NCBI RefSeq assembly: GCF_014196505.1
Contig: NZ_JACIDW010000001.1
Location: 1 to 64,000 of the forward strand
Origin: Rhizobium metallidurans
Lineage (GTDB): Bacteria; Pseudomonadota; Alphaproteobacteria; Rhizobiales; Rhizobiaceae
DNA: 64,000 nucleotides
Direction: 5' to 3'
Part shown: positions 57,135 to 64,000 of the stretch, in pieces
Layout of the letters: each line of letters starts with the position of its first letter
How positions within the stretch are numbered: position 1 is the first letter of the stretch
The notes under the pieces: generated by a model
Seen by the model: only the letters and a program-made list of their open reading frames with translations
The model's database searches: none
Told to the model about the DNA's origin: nothing
Made by a program: the position numbers and the translations under genes

Positions 57135-58014
57135 GGACGACCTCCCGGTGCTTCTGCAGACGCAGACCGTAGGCCTGGCTGATGCGGTCGAAGATGATGG
57201 CGATGCCGACGATGGCGAGACCATTGAAGACGCCGAGCGTGAAATACTGGTTGGCGATGGCCTTCAAGACCGGCTGGCCGAGACCCTGCACGCCGATCAT
57301 CGAGGCGATGACCACCATGGCGAGCGCCATCATGATCGTCTGGTTGATGCCGGCCATGATCGTCGGCAGCGCCAGAGGCAGCTGCACGTTGCGCAGCTTC
57401 TGCCAGCTGGACGACCCGAAGGCGTCGGCTGCCTCGAGCACATCGCGATCGACCATGCGGATGCCGAGATTGGTGAGCCTGATCATCGGCGGGAGCGCGT
57501 AGATGACGACGGCGATGACCCCGGGCACGCGGCCGATGCCGAGCAGCATGACGACGGGAATGAGATAGACGAAGCTCGGCATCGTCTGCATGACGTCGAG
57601 GATCGGGTTGATGATCTTCTGCAGCCGATCCGAGCGCGACATGGCGATGCCAATCGGAATGCCGATCGCGATCGAGAGCACGGTGCAGACGAAGATCATC
57701 GAGACCGTCTTCATCGTGTCGTCCCACATATCGAAATAGCCGATCAGCAGCAGCGTGACGATACAGCCGACGACGATCCGCCAGCTGCGCGTCGCAAGCC
57801 ACGCGATCGCGCCGATGAGCGCGATCACCAGCGGCCATGGCATGCCCGTCATCAGGCGTTCAGCCCAGATCAGAAAGCTTTGCAGCGGGCTGAACAGGTT
57901 TTCGATGCCGCTGCCATAGCCGCGTGTGAAGGCGCGAAAGCCTTCGTCCACGCTCTTCTTCAAGGCGCGCAGCATGTCCTCGTCCATCGACGGAAATTTC
58001 CAGAGCCAATCCAT
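57127..58014 (-). CDS. Glycine betaine/proline betaine ABC transporter permease (ProW-like)
   Basis: A 295-residue permease starting MDWLWKFPSMDE, with several membrane segments and LDVMQTMPSFVYLIPVVMLLG, the characteristic ProW/OpuAB segment. LEAADAFGSSSWQKLRNVQLP is the ATPase-docking loop. ATG 58014 has GGGGAA at good spacing; another ATG is at 58032. Confidence 0.92.
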   Translation of the reverse strand: MDWLWKFPSMDEDMLRALKKSVDEGFRAFTRGYGSGIENLFSPLQSFLIWAERLMTGMPWPLVIALIGAIAWLATRSWRIVVGCIVTLLLIGYFDMWDDTMKTVSMIFVCTVLSIAIGIPIGIAMSRSDRLQKIINPILDVMQTMPSFVYLIPVVMLLGIGRVPGVIAVVIYALPPMIRLTNLGIRMVDRDVLEAADAFGSSSWQKLRNVQLPLALPTIMAGINQTIMMALAMVVIASMIGVQGLGQPVLKAIANQYFTLGVFNGLAIVGIAIIFDRISQAYGLRLQKHREVVHG

Positions 58015-58079
58015 GTCGGTTCCCCATGACAAAATCGGCGGCGGCTTTGATTATTGTTGGCCGTCTCGCCGGTGTGTAG

Positions 58080-58111
58080 GCGGGCGGCGTCCCACAATCG
58101 GGGCCGCCCGC
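58080..58111 (-). other. Intercistronic stem-loop proX-proW
   Basis: GCGGGCGGC at 58080-58088 pairs perfectly with 58103-58111 around a 14-nt loop, between the binding-protein stop (58126) and the permease start (58014) on the transcribed strand. Confidence 0.65.
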
Positions 58112-58125
58112 TGTCGATGCGGCGC

Positions 58126-59127
58126 TTAGAGCGAAGCCTTGATCTTCGTTGCGACCTCTGGCGAAACCCAGGTGGTCCACAGCGCTTCATTGTTCTTCAG
58201 GAAATACTTCGCGCCTTCCTCGCCGCTGGCCTGGTTGTCCGACATCCAGGCGATCAGCTTGTTGACGGTATCGTTGGTCCAGGCGCGCTTGTTGAGGTAG
58301 CCGACGACATCGGGACCCGCGCGATCGGCGAAGGTCTTGGTGACCAGCGTCTCGACATTGTCGGCCGGCCATGCGTTTTCCTTCGGATCGGCGCAATCGG
58401 CGACCGAGGTGCAACGCTTCCACTCGGCGGCGTCATATTCCGCGCCATAGCCGAGCTTCACCATCTCGTACTTGCCGAGCAGTGCTGTCGGCGCCCAGTA
58501 GTAGCCGACCCATGGCTGCTTGGCTTCGTAGGCCTTGGCGATCGAGCCGTCGAGGCCCGCGGCCGAGCCGGTATCGACAAGCGTGAAGCCGGCCTTGTCG
58601 CCGCCGTATGCCTTGAAGAGTTGCGCGGTCACGACCGTGCCGCCCCAGCCCTGCGGACCGTTGAAGACGGCACCCTTGCTCTTGTCTTCAGGCGCAGGGA
58701 AGAGATCCGGACGCTTCATCAGGTCTGGGATCGTCTTGATGTCGGGATTGGCGTCGGCGAAATATTTCGGAATCCACCAGCCCTGGATGGCGCCGTCGGA
58801 GAGAATCTTCGCGGCCTTGATGAACTTTCCGTCGGTCAGACCGCGGTTGACGATCTCGGGCTGCAGGCTGACCCAGGCCTCCGGCGCGATATCGGGCTGG
58901 CCCTTTTCGGCCATGGAGGTGAGCGTCGGGACGGTATCGCCGACAACCAGTTCGGCCTTGCAGCCATAACCCGCCTCGAGGATCAGCTTGTCGATGTTCG
59001 CCGCCACTTCAGCGGACTGCCAGTTCATGTTGGCGATGGTGACATCACCACATTCGGCGGCGGATGCAGCACCGCCAAGACCAAGCAGGCCGGCGGCGAG
59101 GACGGTGGAAGCCAAAAGCATTTTCAT
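58126..59127 (-). CDS. Betaine ABC transporter substrate-binding protein (ProX/OpuAC type)
   Basis: A 333-residue periplasmic protein of the OpuAC family. The signal peptide MKMLLASTVLAAGLLGLGGA is cut near ASAAECG. DVTIANMNWQSAEVAANIDKLIL, PDIAPEAWVSLQPEIVNRG and GWWIPKYFAD are family landmarks with the aromatic residues that cage a quaternary ammonium. ATG 59127 follows a purine-rich stretch; the longer frame is not signal-like. It follows the stcD-like gene after 195 bp. Confidence 0.92.
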   Translation of the reverse strand: MKMLLASTVLAAGLLGLGGAASAAECGDVTIANMNWQSAEVAANIDKLILEAGYGCKAELVVGDTVPTLTSMAEKGQPDIAPEAWVSLQPEIVNRGLTDGKFIKAAKILSDGAIQGWWIPKYFADANPDIKTIPDLMKRPDLFPAPEDKSKGAVFNGPQGWGGTVVTAQLFKAYGGDKAGFTLVDTGSAAGLDGSIAKAYEAKQPWVGYYWAPTALLGKYEMVKLGYGAEYDAAEWKRCTSVADCADPKENAWPADNVETLVTKTFADRAGPDVVGYLNKRAWTNDTVNKLIAWMSDNQASGEEGAKYFLKNNEALWTTWVSPEVATKIKASL

Positions 59128-59322
59128 TTTCTTTTTCCCTCTGGTCGCGGTGCAACGTGAACCCGGGCGCCGGCAGCACCGCGTCCGCCAGCCTCCCCAT
59201 TGAGCCGTCATTGGCTCGGCATGCGCCATTCCGATTGCGTCAAAAAATGGCGCATTGGAGGTTTCTTTCAATGTTCTGATGGAACGGCAGTCGCAATAAG
59301 ATCATCCTTGTCGCACCTGATC

Positions 59323-61371
59323 TCAAAGAAGTGATGCGAAACGGAAGGCTTCGTAGATCGCGGCATGGATATTGCGGCTCGCCACGGCATCACCGATTCG
59401 AACGAGATCGAAACGCCCTTGCGGATTGCGCTGTGGCAATGGCGCCCGTCTCGCGATCAAGGCGCCGTAGTCCACCGCGCCCAGATTGCGCGACAGCGGC
59501 TTCAGCTCGAAGTAGAGATCGGCATTTGCCATCGTGCCATGCTCGACGACGACCTGCGACACCCGGCGCTCCCACTCCGTCGCTTCGGCGTAGTCGGAGC
59601 CGAGGACGGCCACCAACTGGTTGCCATCGCGGCGCACCGATTTCAGCCGCGTGTTGATCGTCACCCTGACGTTCTTTTCGGCGAAGACCTTCGCATATGG
59701 CACATGGTTCATGCCGCCGATCTCGGGCGCGAAGAAGCGCTCCGGCGACACCAATTCGAGTTCCGCGCTGGTCGCGGCGATGACCTCGGCAGCCGACATG
59801 CCGGGATGGCCGCCATTGTCGTCGAACAGAAGCACGGTGTCGCCCGGCTTCGTCGAGCCGGCAAGGATATCCCATGACGAGGTGACCAGCCCGTCACCGT
59901 CACCGGCATCGAGCGCCGGCGACTGCGCGATGCCCCCGGTCGCCACCACGACCAGATCCGGCTCGAAGGCCAGGACGTCGTCGCCTCCGGCAAAGACGTT
60001 GTAGTGTATCGCGACCCCGAGACGCTCGAGTTCCTCCAGGCGCCAGTCGACAATACCGACCATCTCGCGCCGCCTTGGATTGCGGACCAGAAGATTGATC
60101 TGCCCACCGGCCTCGCCGCTCGCCTCCAGAAGGTCGATCTTGTGGCCACGCTCGGCCAGCACGCGCGCGGCCTCAAGCCCGGCCGGCCCTGCCCCCACGA
60201 CCACCGCCCGCCGCGGCGACGCAGCGGCGGCGGTCTCGTGCGACAGTTCCGTTTCGCGGCCCGTGACCGCATTGTGAATACAGAGCGCCTCGCCGCCCTC
60301 GTAGATGCGATCGAGACAGTAGGTCGCGCCGACGCATGGACGGATGCGCGCCTCCTCGCCGGCCTCTATCTTTCTGACGATGTGCGGATCGGCGATATGA
60401 GGACGCGTCATGCCGACCATGTCGAGCTTGCCTTCGGAGATCGCGTGGCGCGCTGTCGCGACGTCGGAAATGCGGGCGGCATGGAACACCGGAAATTTGG
60501 TGGCCGCCCTGACCTCGCCGGCGAAATCCAGATGCGGCGCGGACGGCATGCCCTGGATGGGGATGACGTTGTTGAGCGCGGCGTCGGTGTCGATATGGCC
60601 ACGAATGACATTGAGAAAGTCGATCGATCCGCCCGCCACCAGCCTTCTGGCGATCTCCACCCCTTCCTCGCGCGACAGCCCCTTGTCCCACTGTTCGTCG
60701 GCGACCAGACGGATGCCGACGATGAAATCGGGACCGACGGCCTTGCGCACGGCCTCCGTCACTATCGTCGAGAAACGCATCCGGTTCTCGAGCCCGCCAC
60801 CGAATTCGTCCTCGCGCATGTTGGTGGCCGGCGACCAGAAGCCGTCCATCAGGTGGCCGTAGGCCTCGAACTCGATGCCATCGAGGCCCGCGGCCTGCAT
60901 GCGCTGCGCGGCCGAAACATAGTCGTCGACGACCCGTTCGATATCCCAATCCTCGGCCTCCTTGGGGAATGCGCGGTGGGCGGGTTCGCGGATCGGACTT
61001 GGCGCCAGCACCGGCAGCCAGTCACCCTTGTTCCAGCCGGTGCGGCGGCCGAGATGAGTGAGCTGGATCATCACGGCCGTACCGTGCTCGTGACAGTCGT
61101 CGGACAACCGCTTCAGCCATGGCACGATTTCGTCGCGATAGGCGTGCAGGTTGCCGAAGGCTGGTGGAGAATCCGGCGAGACCACCGCCGAGCCGGCCGT
61201 CATGGTCAAAGCGATGCCACCCTTTGCCTTTTCGAGATGATAGAGCCGATAGCGGTCGGTCGGCATGCCATCTTCCGAATAGGCCGGCTCGTGCGCGGTC
61301 GACATCAGCCGGTTCTTCAGTACGAGATGTTTCAATTGGAATGGTTGAAGTAGGGGATCCTGCGAAGCCAT
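59323..61371 (-). CDS. stcD: StcD-like N-methylproline demethylase
   Basis: A 682-residue flavoprotein of the old-yellow-enzyme/trimethylamine-dehydrogenase group. Residues about 5-350 form the TIM-barrel FMN domain (LVLKNRLMSTAHEPAYSEDG). Iron-sulfur cysteines lie in RPCVGATYCLDRIYEGGEALC (about 355), and a C-terminal dinucleotide-binding part begins VVVGAGPAGLEAARVLAERG. Length and the GATYCLDRIY segment match StcD, which demethylates N-methylproline during stachydrine use. Association with a betaine importer supports this; dimethylglycine demethylase (DgcA) is the main alternative. Confidence 0.8.
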   Translation of the reverse strand: MASQDPLLQPFQLKHLVLKNRLMSTAHEPAYSEDGMPTDRYRLYHLEKAKGGIALTMTAGSAVVSPDSPPAFGNLHAYRDEIVPWLKRLSDDCHEHGTAVMIQLTHLGRRTGWNKGDWLPVLAPSPIREPAHRAFPKEAEDWDIERVVDDYVSAAQRMQAAGLDGIEFEAYGHLMDGFWSPATNMREDEFGGGLENRMRFSTIVTEAVRKAVGPDFIVGIRLVADEQWDKGLSREEGVEIARRLVAGGSIDFLNVIRGHIDTDAALNNVIPIQGMPSAPHLDFAGEVRAATKFPVFHAARISDVATARHAISEGKLDMVGMTRPHIADPHIVRKIEAGEEARIRPCVGATYCLDRIYEGGEALCIHNAVTGRETELSHETAAAASPRRAVVVGAGPAGLEAARVLAERGHKIDLLEASGEAGGQINLLVRNPRRREMVGIVDWRLEELERLGVAIHYNVFAGGDDVLAFEPDLVVVATGGIAQSPALDAGDGDGLVTSSWDILAGSTKPGDTVLLFDDNGGHPGMSAAEVIAATSAELELVSPERFFAPEIGGMNHVPYAKVFAEKNVRVTINTRLKSVRRDGNQLVAVLGSDYAEATEWERRVSQVVVEHGTMANADLYFELKPLSRNLGAVDYGALIARRAPLPQRNPQGRFDLVRIGDAVASRNIHAAIYEAFRFASLL

Positions 61372-61588
61372 CGATCTGCACCACCAATAAGAGAAGAGCT
61401 GATCTTCACTCAAAACGACGCCGTGTGCGATGAACAAAAACGCCATCAAACGCCCCCAATGCGTCGCGCCGCGATTTTTGCGCGACACGATGCTCGTCCA
61501 GCAGATGCTTTATGAGCGTCGCCTCATCTGACGTTGAGAGCGGAACCAAATCCGCCGGCCGGCGTTAAGGCCGCCGATGAGGTGATGC

Positions 61589-61834
61589 ATGACTGATGAA
61601 AAGCCTTGGAAAAGACCGCTGACAATCGCGATCGGCTCGGTGAAATACGTCGTGAAAAGCGCACGCGACGCGGCTTGGCTGCTCGCCGACAAATGGCCGG
61701 TGCTGACAGGTGACGCGTTCGTCCGCGCGCTCAAGGCGTGCGCCGCCGTGATGGAGGGAAAACGTGGCGGCGGCCATGCGAGGCAGGCCCTGATCGCCGC
61801 GGCGCGGGATGCCAACCTTCAGATCGAAGGCTGA
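61589..61834 (+). CDS. DUF982 family protein
   Basis: An 81-residue protein with the DUF982 layout: PLTIAIGSVKYVVKSARDAAWLLADKWP, then FVRALKACAAVMEG and ARQALIAAARDANL. DUF982 proteins are short, mostly confined to Rhizobiales, often multicopy, and of unknown function. It is divergent from stcD, with a promoter expected in 61372-61588, and is closed by a good terminator. Confidence 0.88.
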   Translation: MTDEKPWKRPLTIAIGSVKYVVKSARDAAWLLADKWPVLTGDAFVRALKACAAVMEGKRGGGHARQALIAAARDANLQIEG

Positions 61835-61856
61835 TCATTCACTTGGGAAAAACTGG

Positions 61857-61889
61857 AAGCGCCGGCCGCGAACACGCCCGGCGCTTTTT
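61857..61889 (+). terminator. Rho-independent terminator after DUF982 gene
   Basis: AAGCGCCGG at 61857-61865 pairs with CCGGCGCTT at 61878-61886 around a 12-nt loop, with a five-T run at 61885-61889. Confidence 0.88.
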
Positions 61890-62020
61890 CCTTGAGCGCC
61901 CGAACGATGGGCGGGTGCCATGCCGATGAAATCATGGTTGACTTGCCAGAGCAAACTGAACAGGTAGAGCCGATCCGGCCCCGGATCTCACGCACTTCGA
62001 ATTCAGATGGGAGCCCATAC

Positions 62021-62638
62021 ATGGCCAAGGTGCTCGTGCTCTTCGCTCACCCCGGACAGCGCCATTCGCGCGTCAATATCCTGATGGCCAAGATCGCCGG
62101 CGGTATCGAAGGCGTCACCTTCGTCGACCTCTACGCCGACTATCCAAAGCTCGATATCGACATCGATGTGGAGCAGGACCGGCTTTTGAAGCACGATGTG
62201 ATCATCTTCCAGTTTCCGATCTACTGGTACTCGACGCCATCCATTCTGAAGGAGTGGCAGGACCTGGTGCTGGAATACGGCTTCGCCTATGGTCACACGG
62301 GAGACAAGCTGGCGGGCAAGGTGTTCCTGCCCGTAATCACCGCCGGCGGCCCGGATCACGCCTACACCGAAGAAGGCCGCAATCACTTCCGTCTACGGGC
62401 TCTGCTTTCGCCGCTGGAGCAGACGGCAAATCTCTGCCGGATGCGCTTCATCGCGCCATACGCGCTGTTTTCCGCGCACGATGCGCGCGGCGACGGCCGG
62501 GCCGATCCGCATCTGGAGGGATACGGGCGGCTGCTCCAAGCCTTGCGCGACGAAACCTTCGACATCGACGCCGCCGCCCGAATGGAGTTGCTGAGCGCCG
62601 AAACGCTTCCGCTTCGTGAGAGCACGCCCCATGAATAG
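62021..62638 (+). CDS. kefF: KefF/KefG-like NAD(P)H oxidoreductase (flavodoxin fold)
   Basis: A 205-residue protein of the NQO/flavodoxin-like family: VLVLFAHPGQRHSRVNILM at the N-terminus, DVIIFQFPIYWYSTPSILKEW near residue 62 and the VFLPVITAGGPDHAYTEEG segment. These match the ancillary subunits that activate Kef potassium efflux channels. ATG 62021 is chosen as the start of the fold. It overlaps the antiporter gene by 8 bp, so both are translated together. Confidence 0.88.
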   Translation: MAKVLVLFAHPGQRHSRVNILMAKIAGGIEGVTFVDLYADYPKLDIDIDVEQDRLLKHDVIIFQFPIYWYSTPSILKEWQDLVLEYGFAYGHTGDKLAGKVFLPVITAGGPDHAYTEEGRNHFRLRALLSPLEQTANLCRMRFIAPYALFSAHDARGDGRADPHLEGYGRLLQALRDETFDIDAAARMELLSAETLPLRESTPHE

Positions 62639-64000
62639 CTTCATTTTCCAGGCCTTCATCTATCTGCTGGCCGCCGTCGTCTCCGTGCTGATCGCCAAGA
62701 GGCTGGGGCTTGGTTCCGTGCTCGGCTATCTGATCGCCGGTATCGTCATCGGCCCGGCCCTGCATCTGGTCGGCAACGAAACGCAGGACCTGCAGCGTTT
62801 CGCCGAGTTCGGTGTCGTGATGATGCTGTTTCTCGTCGGCCTCGAGCTGCAGCCGCGCGCGTTGTGGGAAATGCGCTCCAAGCTGCTCGGGCTGGGCGGA
62901 TTGCAGGTTGTCGTCACCGCACTCGTGGTCATGGGCGGCGCCATGCTTCTCGGCCAGGTCTGGAGCGTTGCGCTCACCATCGGCTTCATCTTCTCGCTGT
63001 CCTCGACCGCGATCGTGCTGCAGACGCTCGGCGAAAAGGGCCTGCTGCGCTCGTCGGGCGGACAGTGTAGCTTCTCCGTGCTGCTGTTCCAGGATATCGC
63101 CGTCATTCCCATGCTGGCCTTCATCCCGCTTCTGGCGCTACCGGAGCTCGCGCGGCGCCCGCTTGCCGGCAATGCCGAAGGCGGCGGTCATGGATCGCTC
63201 AGCCTGGTCGATGGGCTGCCCGGCTGGCAGGTAACGCTGGTGACGATCGTCGCCGTCGCCTTCGTCATCGCCGCCGGCCACTATCTGTCGCGGCCGATCT
63301 TCCGCCTCATTGCCCGCTCCAAGCTGCGCGAAATCTTCACCGCCGCGGCGCTGTTACTGATCGTCGGCATCGCGCTGCTGATGACCGTCGTTGGCCTGTC
63401 GCCGGCGCTCGGCACGTTCCTCGCCGGCGTCGTGCTCGCCAACAGCGAATTCCGCCACGAGCTCGAGAGCGATATCGAGCCGTTCAAGGGATTGCTGCTC
63501 GGCCTGTTCTTCATCACCGTCGGCGCCAGCATCGACTTTTCGCTGCTCTACGCGCAAATCTGGGCCGTGCTTGGGATCACGCTTGGTGTCATGCTCCTCA
63601 AGGCCATCGTTCTCTTCGCGCTGGCCTTCGTTTTCAAACTGCGCGGGCCCGATCGCTGGCTCTTCGCGCTTGGGCTGGCGCAGGCCGGCGAATTCGGTTT
63701 CGTGCTGATTTCGTTCACAGTGCAAAGCGCTGTCCTACCGCCCGATCTGGCAGCGATCCTTTTGCTCGTCGTCGCGGTTTCCATGCTATTCACGCCAGCC
63801 CTCTTCATCATCTTCGACAGGCTGATCGTGCCGCGCTTCGACCGGCGGCAGGAAGAAGAGGCCGACGAGATACCCGAGCCGGGTTCCGTCATCATCGCCG
63901 GCCTTGGCCGCTTCGGGCAGATCGTCAACCGCATGCTTCTCGCCAATGGCTACAAGACGATCGTGCTGGACCACCAGGCCGAGGTCATCGATGGCCTGCG
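62631..64000 (+). CDS. Kef-type K+/H+ antiporter (KefB/KefC-like), cut by window end
   Basis: A CPA2 antiporter open to the window end (456 codons visible). It begins MNSFIFQAFIYLLAAVVSVL and has many membrane segments; SLSSTAIVLQTLGEKGLL and LLFQDIAVIPML near residues 125-160 are Kef hallmarks. A cytosolic RCK/TrkA-N domain begins SVIIAGLGRFGQIVNRMLLA near residue 422 and binds nucleotide. With the KefF-like partner it forms a glutathione-adduct-gated potassium efflux system protecting against electrophiles. The remaining RCK domain lies beyond the window. Confidence 0.92.
   Translation, partial: MNSFIFQAFIYLLAAVVSVLIAKRLGLGSVLGYLIAGIVIGPALHLVGNETQDLQRFAEFGVVMMLFLVGLELQPRALWEMRSKLLGLGGLQVVVTALVVMGGAMLLGQVWSVALTIGFIFSLSSTAIVLQTLGEKGLLRSSGGQCSFSVLLFQDIAVIPMLAFIPLLALPELARRPLAGNAEGGGHGSLSLVDGLPGWQVTLVTIVAVAFVIAAGHYLSRPIFRLIARSKLREIFTAAALLLIVGIALLMTVVGLSPALGTFLAGVVLANSEFRHELESDIEPFKGLLLGLFFITVGASIDFSLLYAQIWAVLGITLGVMLLKAIVLFALAFVFKLRGPDRWLFALGLAQAGEFGFVLISFTVQSAVLPPDLAAILLLVVAVSMLFTPALFIIFDRLIVPRFDRRQEEEADEIPEPGSVIIAGLGRFGQIVNRMLLANGYKTIVLDHQAEVIDGL

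Noticed and set aside
61510..61815. Minus-strand open frame opposite the DUF982 gene
   Set aside because: The plus strand encodes a clear DUF982 protein with terminator; the minus frame has no motif.

Overview
The window reads as high-GC alphaproteobacterial DNA, most likely from the Rhizobiales and probably the Rhizobiaceae. The grounds are the histidine route through HutF and HutG, small DUF982 and DUF2934 proteins, a StcD-like N-methylproline demethylase, many ABC importers tied to catabolic enzymes, and GC-rich palindromic intergenic elements of the kind scattered through Rhizobium and Sinorhizobium genomes. I see no rRNA, tRNA, CRISPR, insertion sequence, phage or conjugation gene. The gene content looks like an accessory catabolic region of a large replicon.

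Layout. (1) 0.27-9.0 kb: a complete histidine-utilisation locus. hutF-hutC run leftward and hutI-hutH-hutG-hutU, then hutD, run rightward from a shared control region with a perfect palindrome. Together they convert histidine to glutamate, formate and ammonia. An antitoxin-like small gene lies antisense between hutU and hutD. (2) 9.2-11.9 kb: tauABC, a taurine/sulfonate-type importer. (3) 12.0-15.6 kb: an FAD/NAD(P)-binding protein, an AhpD-like protein, a PAS-GGDEF diguanylate cyclase and a DUF2934 protein. (4) 15.8-25.3 kb: a leftward uronate cluster with an aldehyde dehydrogenase, a CUT2 sugar importer, KduI, KduD, KdgF and two Gfo/Idh/MocA oxidoreductases, next to a divergent GntR/FCD regulator. 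(5) 25.4-27.2 kb: a secreted Gly/Asn/Val repeat protein with a collagen-like stretch, then a small unknown gene behind a good sigma-54 promoter match. (6) 27.3-37.8 kb: a CUT1 sugar importer operon ending in a fused Gfo/Idh/MocA and aldo/keto reductase protein, a divergent AraC regulator, an IlvD/Edd-type sugar-acid dehydratase and an FAH-family enzyme. This suggests a Weimberg-like oxidative sugar route. (7) 37.9-38.8 kb: a small lipoprotein and an XRE regulator. (8) 38.9-45.3 kb: an M20 amidohydrolase, an amino-acid-type ABC importer, a cytoplasmic binding-protein-fold protein resembling 4,5-dihydroxyphthalate decarboxylase, and a divergent MocR regulator. (9) 45.3-54.4 kb: a lipoprotein, then a CUT1 importer without its own ATPase, a GH38 alpha-mannosidase and two convergent ROK regulators. 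(10) 54.8-56.0 kb: a membrane protein with a lipase-like nucleophile elbow. (11) 56.0-61.4 kb: a glycine-betaine/proline-betaine type ABC importer and a StcD-like demethylase. (12) 61.6 kb to the end: DUF982 protein, KefF-like oxidoreductase and a Kef-type K+/H+ antiporter cut by the window edge.

A recurrent architectural feature is a strong stem-loop just after the solute-binding-protein gene, before the next transporter gene, in five of the six ABC operons. The exception is the operon where binding-protein and permease genes overlap. No single obviously new defence-like system stands out. The best candidates for follow-up are the fused oxidoreductase, the repeat protein, the sigma-54-driven small gene, the orphan antitoxin-like gene and the cytoplasmic binding-protein-fold enzyme with its MocR operator.
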